DNA of 64,000 bases. Source: Cytophagales bacterium (GTDB taxonomy: Bacteria > Bacteroidota > Bacteroidia > Cytophagales > Spirosomataceae). The translations under genes were made by a program, and so were the position numbers. Below, one piece after another: positions 18,184-27,277 of the stretch. Where the stretch lies: positions 1 to 64,000 of the forward strand of contig RDXN01000065.1 in assembly GCA_004292855.1 (NCBI GenBank), in the 5' to 3' direction. The notes under the pieces are model-generated. The model ran no database searches. It was not told the DNA's origin and saw nothing but the letters and a program-made list of their open reading frames with translations. Numbering within the stretch: the first letter of the stretch is position 1; every line of letters starts with the position of its first letter.

Positions 18184-20475
18184 ATGAAACATTCACTACT
18201 TTCCTTGCTGTTTACACTGTTCGGTATCAGTGCGTTCGCGCACCTTGGAAATTTATCAGGCACGGTATATGACCAAGCCACCAACCGCCCGTTGCGGGGT
18301 GTAACGGTACAACTTACTGGCCTCAACCGGGCTACCCTCACCAACGATTTAGGTCAATACCGCTTCGATAACCTGGTTCCGGCCCCCTACAAAATCGAAC
18401 TATCGCACGTTGGTTTCGCCACGCAGGTGATTAACGCAACGGTGCAGGACGACCAAACGACTACTCTCCGAACGGGCCTCAGCACAGCCCCGGTCGAGTT
18501 GAGCGAAATCACGATTTCGTCGGGGCGGGGGCGCGATGAGCAACTCATTAGCAGCCTGGATATCAAGCTCCGACCTATCACCAACTCGCAGGAGGTGTTG
18601 CGGTTGGTGCCGGGTTTGTTTATCGGGCAACACGCGGGCGGTGGCAAGGCCGAACAACTCTTTTTGCGCGGCTTCGATATTGACCACGGCACCGATATTC
18701 AGTTGACGGTAGACGGGATGCCGGTCAACATGGTGTCGCACGCCCACGGGCAGGGCTACGCCGATCTGCATTTTGTGATTCCCGAACTGATTGAGGGCGT
18801 TGACTTCAAAAAAGGGCCTTATCAGGCCAATAAGGGCAATTTCACGACGGCAGGGTGGGCCAACTTCCGTACCCGCACGGCCCTCGACCGCTCGTTTGTG
18901 AAGCTCGAAGGCGGGCAATTCGACACCTTCCGGGGCGTAGCCGGGGTTGATCTTCTCGGTGAAAAAGGTCGCCAAAAAAACCAATCGGCCTATCTGGCCT
19001 CGGAATACTCGTTTACAAATTCGTACTTCGACAATCCGCAGCAATTCAAACGGTTGAATCTTGTGGGCAAGTATCACGGGCATCTGGGCGAAAACTCGGT
19101 GCTGACGCTCACCGGCTCAACATTTTGGAGCCGCTGGAACCACTCCGGCCAAATCCCCGACCGGGCCGTGACCGATGGAACGATTGGCTTTTTCGGGTCC
19201 GTCGATCCCACCGAAGGGGGCCAAACCGCCCGCACCAACGCCAATGCCGAACTGGTCACGATTACGCCCCGCAACCACGTGATCAAAAACCAGTTATTCT
19301 ACAGCAACTACGGGTTTGAACTGTATTCTAACTTCACGTTTTTCCTGCGTGACTCCATCAACGGCGACCAAATCCGGCAACGCGAACGGCGGAATCTGTT
19401 TGGCTACAACGGCTCGTACACCACCGAAACGACGCTGGGCAAAACACGCTTCACCACCACCCTCGGAGCACAATACCGGCACGACCTGACCGGGGCCAGT
19501 AACACACCTACCGAACTGTCGTACACCCGCAACCGCACCGAGACTACTGAACGGGTTCAGTACGGCAACGTCAATGAAATCAACGCGGCCCTCTACGCCG
19601 ATGAGCAGATTCAATTCTCCGAACGGTTAGGTATAAACGTCGGCGTCCGGCTCGACTATTTCCGCAGTCAATACACCGATCTGCTCCAGAGTCCGGCCCA
19701 AACCGGACGGGCGCGGCAGGCCATCGTTTCGCCCAAGTTCAACGTACTCTACACCGTAAACCCAAAACTCCAGCTCTACCTGAACACGGGCAAGGGCTTC
19801 CACTCCAACGATGCCCGCGTAGTGGTGCCTCAAGGTGGCCCGGTACGCCGGACCGGACAAATTTTGCCGGGTGCTTACGGCTCCGACCTCGGCCTGATTG
19901 CAAAGCCCCTCCCCCGCCTGATTGTGAACGCGGCAGCCTGGTATCTATGGCTCGCCCAGGAGTTCGTGTACGTGGGCGACGAGGGCGTGATCGAACCCGG
20001 TGGCCAAACCCGTCGGGTGGGACTTGACCTCTCGGCCCGGTATCAGCTCACAAAACATCTGTACGCCGACCTGGATTTGAACACGGCTAACCCACGCGCT
20101 TTGGGCACAGAACTGAACCAGAGTTTCCTGCCGTTAGCTCCCCGGTTTACATCCGTCGGCGGGTTGTCGTGGCAAAGCCAATCGGGTTTCAGCGGCTCGC
20201 TGCGTTACCGCTACATGGCCGACCGGCCCGCCAACGAAGACAACTCCATTGTGGCTAAAGGGTATTTCGTAAACGACCTGCAAGCCAATTACGCTCGTGG
20301 TCGCTACACGCTCGGGTTGTCGGTTCAAAACCTGTTCAACACACGCTGGAAAGAAACGCAGTTCGCCACCGAAAGCCGCTTAAACGGCGAAGCCGGGCCA
20401 GTAGAAGAAATCCACTTTACGCCCGGCACGCCGTTTTTCGGAAGACTGAGTTTGACGGTGGATATTGGTCGTTAA
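18184..20475 (+). CDS. TonB-dependent outer-membrane receptor
   Basis: A signal peptide (LLSLLFTLFGISAFA) is followed by a carboxypeptidase-regulatory-like domain (GNLSGTVYDQATNRPLRGVT) and a plug with VLRLVPGLFIGQHAGGGKAE, LFLRGFDIDHGTDIQLTVDG and a His-rich MVSHAHGQGYADLHF. The barrel follows, with YLNTGKGFHSNDAR and a final aromatic-poor strand (FFGRLSLTVDIGR). At 763 residues it is a typical size. The plug resembles receptors for small metal chelates or cobalamin-like ligands rather than SusC, and no SusD partner is next to it. With the DUF4198 gene and the siderophore-type receptor it forms a probable metal-acquisition locus. Substrate remains open. A palindromic element follows the stop and may terminate transcription. 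Confidence 0.85.
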   Translation: MKHSLLSLLFTLFGISAFAHLGNLSGTVYDQATNRPLRGVTVQLTGLNRATLTNDLGQYRFDNLVPAPYKIELSHVGFATQVINATVQDDQTTTLRTGLSTAPVELSEITISSGRGRDEQLISSLDIKLRPITNSQEVLRLVPGLFIGQHAGGGKAEQLFLRGFDIDHGTDIQLTVDGMPVNMVSHAHGQGYADLHFVIPELIEGVDFKKGPYQANKGNFTTAGWANFRTRTALDRSFVKLEGGQFDTFRGVAGVDLLGEKGRQKNQSAYLASEYSFTNSYFDNPQQFKRLNLVGKYHGHLGENSVLTLTGSTFWSRWNHSGQIPDRAVTDGTIGFFGSVDPTEGGQTARTNANAELVTITPRNHVIKNQLFYSNYGFELYSNFTFFLRDSINGDQIRQRERRNLFGYNGSYTTETTLGKTRFTTTLGAQYRHDLTGASNTPTELSYTRNRTETTERVQYGNVNEINAALYADEQIQFSERLGINVGVRLDYFRSQYTDLLQSPAQTGRARQAIVSPKFNVLYTVNPKLQLYLNTGKGFHSNDARVVVPQGGPVRRTGQILPGAYGSDLGLIAKPLPRLIVNAAAWYLWLAQEFVYVGDEGVIEPGGQTRRVGLDLSARYQLTKHLYADLDLNTANPRALGTELNQSFLPLAPRFTSVGGLSWQSQSGFSGSLRYRYMADRPANEDNSIVAKGYFVNDLQANYARGRYTLGLSVQNLFNTRWKETQFATESRLNGEAGPVEEIHFTPGTPFFGRLSLTVDIGR

Positions 20476-20506
20476 ACTAGGTGAGGTCTACCGTATTAGG
20501 ATGTTG

Positions 20507-20600
20507 TTTTTTGTCATTCCGAGGAACGAGGAATCTCACAACTCAGCAACCGCTGCAAAGGTGGACTGTAAGATTCCCCGTTCCTCGGAATGACAAAAAA
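20507..20600. repeat. Palindromic MITE-like element, TTTTTGTCATTCCGA family, copy 1
   Basis: The left arm (ttttttgtcattccgaggaa, then cgaggaatct) and right arm (agattccccgttcctcggaa, then tgacaaaaaa) are inverted around a 35-base centre. It lies between two converging genes and, with its terminal A/T runs, could act as a bidirectional terminator. Relatives are at 23519, 59891 and 63361. Confidence 0.85.
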
Positions 20601-20608
20601 CGTCCCCC

Positions 20609-23452
20609 CTACTTAGTTAAAAACTTGATTGTCGACAACGACATGAGCGGCTGAACACCCTTGGCGTTGTCGTTGGTGAACACGAAAAATACGTCGTGGA
20701 GGCCCTGCGTGGCTTTGAGCGACACGATCACCGGCGGGCGAGAAAACGGATTGCGCGGTGGCATTGGCGCGGCTGGTTTCCCTGCTGCTTTGTCGGCTTT
20801 CTGTTGCTGCTCCATCTCGGCCATCACCTTCGCCATGTCGACTTCGGGGGCTAGCTCAACCAACACATCCCCTACCACGGGGCCGGTGGGCGATCCCAGC
20901 CGCACCTCGATTTTGCCCCCGGCGGCCCCTTCTCGCCGTTGGGCCGCTGCCGTGAGTTGGAGCCGTTCGATGCCCGTCAGGTCCAACTGCCGAAAACCGA
21001 TGTGCGCGTTGGCGCGGGGCATCACGTTCTCACCTTTGCCCATGCCTTTGGCTTTCACCTCAGCATTTTGGATGACCGAAGCCGTTGATGCCTCCACGTT
21101 CGGGCTGCGGAGAATCACCATTTGCTCGGCGGTTTGCGACGGAACGGGCTTGCCTCCTTTCACGGCAGCGTTGCCCCGGTCGGTATAAGCCGCCCGAATC
21201 AGCACGGAGCCGTTGCCGTTGTCGCCGTTGGGCATCTGAACGTTGTATGACCCGGTGAGGGGTAAGCTGCTGAGGTTCTTTTCGTTCACCCGCAAAATGT
21301 ACTGTACCAGCAAATCGGCGTCAGCGACGGACATAGCGGGGTGGCCGGGCATGGCTACCTCGCCCCAAACGCCTACGCCCCCCTGTCGGATTTTTTCGAT
21401 GAGTTTTGTCGAGATACCCGACACACCCTTGTATTTGGTCGCGATCTCGCTGAACGATGGCCCTGCCGATTTGGTGTTCGTCTGGTGGCACACGTTGCAG
21501 TCGGTTTGGGCCATGAGCGTTTTGGCTACGGCAAACTGCGTGCTGGCGTCCACACTGCGTTGCCCTTGAATAACCTCGGCATAGTCGAACCCTTCGCCCG
21601 TGTAGTCGATGCTCATCGCCACGCGGTCGGGGGTGATTTTGCCGTTCGCGGCTGTCAGGCTACCATCTTCGCGGTCGTCGACCTGCACGGCGTATTGGAT
21701 GGGCTGATCTTTAAAGAAAAATGTCCGGTTGCCGGTCAGGTTTACCTGCACCACCGGGGCCGCGTTACCCGCCACAATCCGCACCGATTGGCTGTTGGCC
21801 GCTCCTTTGGCATCGGTTACGGTCAATGTGGCCGTGTACAGACCCGCCTTGTCGAACGACACCGATGGGTTGGCCGTGTTGAACACGCGGGGAGCGGCCC
21901 CCGGTGCGGTAATTTTCCAGCTATAGGTCAGCGCATCGCCGTCATTATCAACGCTTCCCGCCGACGATAGGGCAACCTGTAGCGGCACCGTCCCACCCGG
22001 CTTGTCGGCAGAGGCACGAACGATAGGCTTGCGGTTGCCGCCGTTATATTCGATACGGACGAGCCGGGCGTTGTCGCTTTTGCGGAACCAGTTGGAGCCG
22101 TATTCGAGTACGTACAGATCGCCATCGGGTGCAAATTTCATGTCGATGGGTTCAACGGGGTGGTAACCCGACAGGAACCGCTCCATGCTCTGATAATTGC
22201 CCTCGGCGTCCATCGTGATGGTCATAATCCAACCCCGCGAGAAGTCGGTGGCAATCCATTTGCCTTCGTAATAGGCAGGCCACGGGCGTTTGGCTCCCCG
22301 GAAATCGGCCTGCCGATACACCGGCCCACCCGTTGCCGAACGCGCCCCCGTACCCACCAGCGGAAACTCTTCCGACACGCCGTACGGATAATAAATAAAC
22401 GACGGAGCCACGGGGGGCAACTCGCTCAGGCCCGTGTTGTTGGGCGAACTGTTGACGGGGTGGTTGGGGTCTTTTTTGTCGAGCGGTTTCTTGTTTTCAT
22501 AGTCGTAGACCGGGAATGCCTGCCGATTGCCCACGAACCAGGGCCAGCCGAAATTACCCGGCTTGCGGGCCTGATTCAGTTCGTCGTAGCCACGCGGGCC
22601 AATCTCGGAATCGTTGGTGGCATCGGGGCCAACCTCGCCCCAGTAGAGGTAACCCGTTTGGCTGTCGATGCTGATGCGCCAGGCGTTGCGGTGGCCCATC
22701 GAGTAAATTTCAGGGCGAGTTTTGGGCGTGCCTTTCGCGAACAGGTTGCCGTCGGGGATGGTGTAAGTGCCGTTCGGTTCAGGGTGGATGCGCAGGATTT
22801 TGCCGCGCAGGTCCATCGTGTTGCCCGCGTGTCCCTGATCGTCCCAACTGCTGCGGTTGGGCCGCTCGTCGGTTTGGGCGGCCTGTTGGTTGCCCGTGTT
22901 GTTGCCCACAGTCAGGTAGAGGTTGCCCGCTTTGTCCCACACCATGCCCCCGCCCGTGTGGCAGCAGGTTTCGCGTTGGGTAGTCACATCGAGCACACGC
23001 TTCTCCGAACCGGCCACGAGTTTATTGTCTTTCAACACCCAGCGGGTTAGAACGTGGTTCTTCTCGGTGGGGTGAGCGTAATACAGGTAAACCCAGCCGT
23101 TCTGGGCAAATTTCGGGTCGAGGGTGAGGCCAATCAGCCCCTCTTCAGCTTCCGACACGCGCCCCTCCGGTGAGGTGTATTTGGTGTTTACCGGGATAGT
23201 CGCGATCAGGTCGACGGTCTTGGTGGCGGGGTCGTATTTTTTCAGGTTGCCTTTGCGCTCAATGATATAAGCTGTGCCGTCGGGCAGCACCTCGAAGGCC
23301 ATTGGCTCGTCGAGGTCTTCGGCCACGGGCACGGGCGTAAAGCGGGTTTCGTCGGGTTTGCGGGGTTCGTCCTGCGCGACAAATGAGGCCAACCCCAGTA
23401 ATAGGAGGGTGTTGAGGGCCAGGGTAAATTTGGGTACACGTCTTGGGGTCAT
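20609..23452 (-). CDS. Composite PQQ-type sugar dehydrogenase with PKD, cytochrome c and CBM-like domains
   Basis: Modules in order: a signal peptide (LNTLLLLGLASFVAQ); a soluble-glucose/sorbosone dehydrogenase propeller (about 35-470: VAEDLDEPMAFEVLPDG, EEGLIGLTLDPKFAQNGWVY, CCHTGGGMVWDKAGNLY, GHRNAWRISID); a PKD domain (ALSSAGSVDNDGDALTYSWK); a class I cytochrome c with CNVCHQTN and a late Met (WGEVAMPGHPAMS); and a C-terminal carbohydrate-binding-like domain (about 790-947). It would oxidise a sugar or polyol in the periplasm or on the surface and pass electrons to its own haem. This arrangement is common in Cytophagales. It is transcribed away from the neighbouring receptor gene across a palindromic element. 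Confidence 0.85.
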   Translation of the reverse strand: MTPRRVPKFTLALNTLLLLGLASFVAQDEPRKPDETRFTPVPVAEDLDEPMAFEVLPDGTAYIIERKGNLKKYDPATKTVDLIATIPVNTKYTSPEGRVSEAEEGLIGLTLDPKFAQNGWVYLYYAHPTEKNHVLTRWVLKDNKLVAGSEKRVLDVTTQRETCCHTGGGMVWDKAGNLYLTVGNNTGNQQAAQTDERPNRSSWDDQGHAGNTMDLRGKILRIHPEPNGTYTIPDGNLFAKGTPKTRPEIYSMGHRNAWRISIDSQTGYLYWGEVGPDATNDSEIGPRGYDELNQARKPGNFGWPWFVGNRQAFPVYDYENKKPLDKKDPNHPVNSSPNNTGLSELPPVAPSFIYYPYGVSEEFPLVGTGARSATGGPVYRQADFRGAKRPWPAYYEGKWIATDFSRGWIMTITMDAEGNYQSMERFLSGYHPVEPIDMKFAPDGDLYVLEYGSNWFRKSDNARLVRIEYNGGNRKPIVRASADKPGGTVPLQVALSSAGSVDNDGDALTYSWKITAPGAAPRVFNTANPSVSFDKAGLYTATLTVTDAKGAANSQSVRIVAGNAAPVVQVNLTGNRTFFFKDQPIQYAVQVDDREDGSLTAANGKITPDRVAMSIDYTGEGFDYAEVIQGQRSVDASTQFAVAKTLMAQTDCNVCHQTNTKSAGPSFSEIATKYKGVSGISTKLIEKIRQGGVGVWGEVAMPGHPAMSVADADLLVQYILRVNEKNLSSLPLTGSYNVQMPNGDNGNGSVLIRAAYTDRGNAAVKGGKPVPSQTAEQMVILRSPNVEASTASVIQNAEVKAKGMGKGENVMPRANAHIGFRQLDLTGIERLQLTAAAQRREGAAGGKIEVRLGSPTGPVVGDVLVELAPEVDMAKVMAEMEQQQKADKAAGKPAAPMPPRNPFSRPPVIVSLKATQGLHDVFFVFTNDNAKGVQPLMSLSTIKFLTK

Positions 23453-23518
23453 TGCATTAGGAGTTACAAGTGAGTTTTATATGGTAAATTTCAAACCTTC
23501 GATGAGAACGTTATTGTG

Positions 23519-23613
23519 GTTTTTTGTCATCCCGACGCAGGAGGGATCTACTCGGTTAACATTCAAGTTGAGGGTGAACAAGCTAGATCCCTCCTGCGTC
23601 GGGATGACAAAAA
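23519..23613. repeat. Palindromic MITE-like element, TTTTTGTCATCCCGA family, copy 2
   Basis: Arms of about 31 bases (tttttttgtcatcccgacgc, then aggagggatcta; and its inverse ending gggatgacaaaaaa) surround a 33-base centre. Outside this element the gap between the dehydrogenase and receptor genes (23453-23679) shows nothing further. Confidence 0.85.
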
Positions 23614-23679
23614 ACCGCTTCCGGCAAATTCAAACCGTTTACCTACGAACTATCCGTATAACTCTGCGAGCGCGAATCT

Positions 23680-26313
23680 TTAATTACTATCCCCGCTCTT
23701 GACGTCGTCATTATTGACCGATTTATTTCTCCGGCGGGGGGCCTCGAAGGTCATTTTGCCGATGCGGTACGAGAATGTCAGTTTCACGTTCTGGTTGAAC
23801 AACTGCATCACGCTCGTTTGGGCCAACGTGGGTGAGGTGAGCGAGGTGGTCATTTTTACGCCCTGCCGACCGAGGAAGTTCTCGCCCGCCAAGCCGAGAC
23901 TACCGCGCTTGTTGGCAAAATCTTTCCGAACGCCCAGCGAGTACATATACATACCGCCCTGCATGCCCTGAAGCTGCGGCTGTGGTCCCCGGAAGAAGCT
24001 GAAAATCTGCGCGTTCCATCCTTTGCCGAGCTGCATTTGGCTCATCAGTCGTCCCCCAAAACTTACGCCCGTGTTGCTGATCGATACCGACCGACCATCA
24101 ACGCCCGGCGTGGTGCCCTGCAAGTAGGTGTAATAGGCATCGACACCCCCGTTCAGGCTCCATTTGGGCGTGATGTTCGTGTTGAAAAACACGTTGGCTC
24201 CCACCGTCCGCTGGATGCCGATGTTCTGAAATGTGCTGATAATGACGCCCGCGAGTGTGTCCGACGGAATCCGAACCGACGAAATAGCGTTCTCGGTCAA
24301 CCGTCCGAACACGGCTGCGTTCAGGTAGGTTTTTTTGATCGTGGTGCTCAGGCTCAGTTCCACGTTGTCGGTGAGTTCGGGACGGAGCGTGGGGTTGCCC
24401 ACCATAATCATCTGCGGGTTGGCCGCGTTTACGTTCGGGTTGAGCTGTTGCAAGCCGGGGCGATGCAGTCGGCGGTTGTAGCCCGCTTTGAGGGTCGTTT
24501 TGCTCGTTACGGGTTTAGAAATATTCAGGCTCGGCACGAGGTTGCTGTAATCGGGAATGGGCAGATCTTTGGGGGTCGATTCGTTGGTGGCCGACTGCGC
24601 CGTGATACCCGTGTGCTCGTAGCGCGTCCCAATTTTGAACGTGAATTTGCTCGGCGTCACGTAGGTGTACGAGATGTAGCCCGCCTTGATGTTCTGATCG
24701 TAGTTGAGCAAACCCGCCGGGTTGCGCGGATCGAATACCAGCAGGCCCGTGGGTCCGCCCACTTCATATTGAAACTCACTGTCGACCTGCCGACGGATTA
24801 ATTTGCCGCCAAATTCGAGCATCTGATTTTTGCTCAGGGCCGTTTGGTATTCGGTTTGCAGGGTGAGTTCGCCGTTGATGTTGTTGTTCAGGTTACGCTG
24901 CCGACCCGTCAGGGTGCCCGTACCCGACAACAGATCAGCGTAGAAATTGTTGGTCAAACCCGTGCGGCTGTATTGCGTCGAGATGGTCCACTCCGACACC
25001 AGGGGGCTGTCTTCGCGCTTGAACGTGCGGATGTAGTCAAGGTTCACGTCGACCGAGTTCGAGAGATCCCGACGATCAACGTCGCGGTTGGTCCTGTTGA
25101 GCAGCGACCCGTTGGCAAAAGTGCTCGTGAGTTGATTTTGCTCCTGCACAAAGTTGCGCGTTCCGAACCGAACACCCGCCGTCAGGCTCTGGTTTTTGGC
25201 CAGATCATAATCGAATCCGAACGAGTACTGCCCAAACAAGGGCCGGTCGAACGCCGTGGCCTGTTGGCTCGTCTGCACGGCCCGTCCACCCAATAACGTA
25301 CTCTGTTCCAGGCTCGAAGCTTGCCGATTATACATCCCCCGCCCGAATCCGCCGAGCGTGACACCCAGTTTTCCTTGCCGGAATGCGCCGTTCAGGCCGA
25401 GGTTCGACCCGCGAATACCCACGCCAGCATCCACGTTGAGCGTAAGGCCGTGCAGGGTGTTTTTCTTCGTGATAATGTTGATGATCCCGGCGGCTCCTTC
25501 GGCGTCGTATTTGGCCGAGGGACTGGTAATTACCTCCACGGTCTTAATCATGTCGGCGGGCAATTGCTTGAGCGCGTCGGCCACGTTGGCGGCCACAATG
25601 GTCGAAGGTTTGTTGTTGATGAGTACCCGAATGTTGCTGCTTCCGCGCAGCGACACATTCCCGTCGAGGTCGACCGAGAGCATGGGCACGCGCTTGAGCA
25701 CGTCCGAGGCATCGCCCCCTTTGGCAGTCATATCTTTGTCGGCGTTGAACACGAGCCGGTCCACTTTCTCCTCGATTACGGCGGCCTGCCCCGTTACGGT
25801 CACTTCGCCCAGCACCCGTACGTCGGCGGGGAGTTTCACGGCCCCCACGTTCAGGTCGGTGCCTTTGGCGATGGTGATGGGCGCACTGTCGATGGTCTTG
25901 TACCCGATAAAGGAGTATTGCAGCCGGAAACTGCCGGGGGCTAGTTTGCCCAGGAAAAATTTGCCGTTCAGATCGGAGGTTGTGCCGTCGACGGGCTTGT
26001 TGGTTTTGGTGTCGATCAGTGCGATGGTCGCAAACTCAACGGGTCTGCCGCTGGTTGAGTCGACCAATACCCCGGCGATTTTGCCATTGCCTTTGGGCAT
26101 ATCCTGCGACATCGTCAGGATATCGGTTTTGTTCTTTCGGTCGTCGCTGCCACCGCCCGGCTGACGCCCATAGCCACCACCGCCATAGCCACCACCGCCC
26201 CCGCCCGGAGGGCCAAATTGCGCGAAGGTTGTTGATACTGAGCCGATCAAAAATAAGCCGAGTGTGTAACGGCAGGCGGAGAGTAGAAATCGACGGGCGA
26301 AAAGCGTTTTCAT
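23680..26313 (-). CDS. Outer-membrane beta-barrel receptor (TonB-receptor-like, OMP_b-brl_3 type)
   Basis: The start at 26313 precedes a signal peptide (LGLFLIGSVSTTFAQ); the frame opens a little earlier at 26346. A Gly/Tyr-rich low-complexity segment (GGGGGGYGGGGYGRQPGGG, about residues 28-46) is followed by a carboxypeptidase-regulatory-like domain (GKIAGVLVDSTSGRPVEFAT). Then come a plug (VLKRVPMLSVDLDGNVSLRG, PSAKYDAEGAAGIINIITKK) and a barrel. The plug motifs are those of TonB-dependent receptors, but the C-terminal barrel resembles the outer-membrane beta-barrel family 3. The last residues are highly charged (RRRNKSVNNDDVKSGDSN), so the protein lacks the usual terminal aromatic. The ligand is unknown. 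No partner genes are adjacent. Confidence 0.85.
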   Translation of the reverse strand: MKTLFARRFLLSACRYTLGLFLIGSVSTTFAQFGPPGGGGGGYGGGGYGRQPGGGSDDRKNKTDILTMSQDMPKGNGKIAGVLVDSTSGRPVEFATIALIDTKTNKPVDGTTSDLNGKFFLGKLAPGSFRLQYSFIGYKTIDSAPITIAKGTDLNVGAVKLPADVRVLGEVTVTGQAAVIEEKVDRLVFNADKDMTAKGGDASDVLKRVPMLSVDLDGNVSLRGSSNIRVLINNKPSTIVAANVADALKQLPADMIKTVEVITSPSAKYDAEGAAGIINIITKKNTLHGLTLNVDAGVGIRGSNLGLNGAFRQGKLGVTLGGFGRGMYNRQASSLEQSTLLGGRAVQTSQQATAFDRPLFGQYSFGFDYDLAKNQSLTAGVRFGTRNFVQEQNQLTSTFANGSLLNRTNRDVDRRDLSNSVDVNLDYIRTFKREDSPLVSEWTISTQYSRTGLTNNFYADLLSGTGTLTGRQRNLNNNINGELTLQTEYQTALSKNQMLEFGGKLIRRQVDSEFQYEVGGPTGLLVFDPRNPAGLLNYDQNIKAGYISYTYVTPSKFTFKIGTRYEHTGITAQSATNESTPKDLPIPDYSNLVPSLNISKPVTSKTTLKAGYNRRLHRPGLQQLNPNVNAANPQMIMVGNPTLRPELTDNVELSLSTTIKKTYLNAAVFGRLTENAISSVRIPSDTLAGVIISTFQNIGIQRTVGANVFFNTNITPKWSLNGGVDAYYTYLQGTTPGVDGRSVSISNTGVSFGGRLMSQMQLGKGWNAQIFSFFRGPQPQLQGMQGGMYMYSLGVRKDFANKRGSLGLAGENFLGRQGVKMTTSLTSPTLAQTSVMQLFNQNVKLTFSYRIGKMTFEAPRRRNKSVNNDDVKSGDSN

Positions 26314-26451
26314 GGTGACGCGCCAATTGATCGAAGCGCGGCACAAAAATGACTTAAGGGAATATACTTAAAAAATCAAATAGACCGGGTGCCCATTTTC
26401 GACGCCCGACTGCCTGTTTTTGACGGTGGAACGATTCGACAGACCCCACAC

Positions 26452-26554
26452 TTTAGACACGGAGGACCACCAAGACGCACGGAGTTACACAGTGATTTGC
26501 TTTTAATTTTTCTCCGTGTAACTCCGTGCGTCTTGGTGGTCCTCCGTGTCTAAA
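26452..26554. repeat. Long perfect inverted repeat downstream of the YceI gene
   Basis: Two arms of about 39 bases (tttagacacggaggaccacc, then aagacgcacggagttacaca, and the exact inverse) flank a 25-base AT-rich centre. It ends six bases before the YceI stop and probably serves as its terminator. The sequence is unrelated to the TTTTTGTCATCCCGA family, so it represents a second palindrome type. Confidence 0.9.
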
Positions 26555-26559
26555 CAAAA

Positions 26560-27135
26560 CTACTGCATGGCAAACTCGCCATTCACGCGCAGATCGACCT
26601 CGTCGCTAACGGGCGACATAGGGCCATTGCCACCAACGCCAAAGTCTGACCGTTTGATTTGGCCGCTTGTCTTCAAACCTACTTTCGTTATCTCTTTGCC
26701 TTCGCGGTTTTTATTCACCACGGGACCAAGAACGGTAGCATCGAGCGTAACAGGCTTCGTCACGCCGTGCATGGTCAGGTCGCCGGTCATTTTGTATTTG
26801 TTACCCGATACTTTTTTGAATGAGGTACTCTTGAAGGATACTGTTCCGAATTTGGCGGCATCGAACCAATCAGCACTTTTCAGGTGCCCATCGCGCCGTT
26901 CGTTGTCCGTGTTGATGCTGTTCACATCGGCAGTCATTTCAAACTGAGCATCCGACATGTCGGGTTTACCAGTGAGTTTGGCATCGAAGGTTTTAAAATT
27001 GCCGTCTACTTCGGTCAGCATCATGTGCGTGATAGCGAAACCAACCTTAGAGTGCGACTTATCGACGGTCCAGGTTTGGGCAAACGTTGCCGAGGTTACG
27101 AGCAGGGCAGCGGCAGAAAACAATAGTTTTTTCAT
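26560..27135 (-). CDS. YceI family periplasmic protein
   Basis: This 191-residue protein has a signal peptide (LLFSAAALLVTSATFAQ) and the YceI lipocalin-like fold: WTVDKSHSKVGFAITHMM at the start, AQFEMTADVNSINTDNERRD in the middle, GDLTMHGVTKPVTLDATVLG and a final RVNGEFAMQ. YceI proteins bind long isoprenoid or fatty molecules in the periplasm; enzymatic activity is not known. It is monocistronic, between a large palindrome downstream and a 140-base divergent intergenic region upstream. Another YceI protein is encoded at 52593 but is clearly different in sequence. Confidence 0.9.
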   Translation of the reverse strand: MKKLLFSAAALLVTSATFAQTWTVDKSHSKVGFAITHMMLTEVDGNFKTFDAKLTGKPDMSDAQFEMTADVNSINTDNERRDGHLKSADWFDAAKFGTVSFKSTSFKKVSGNKYKMTGDLTMHGVTKPVTLDATVLGPVVNKNREGKEITKVGLKTSGQIKRSDFGVGGNGPMSPVSDEVDLRVNGEFAMQ

Positions 27136-27277
27136 TGCAGAAAAGTCTATTAGGTGAAAATCAGGGTAAAACTACTGAATTTAGGGGCGAGTGGGTTTTC
27201 CATCGGTAAATTGAACGACACATACGGCTTTTTTACCGACGCCCAACGCCTTTTCATCGACCAAGCTCACTTCCTTC

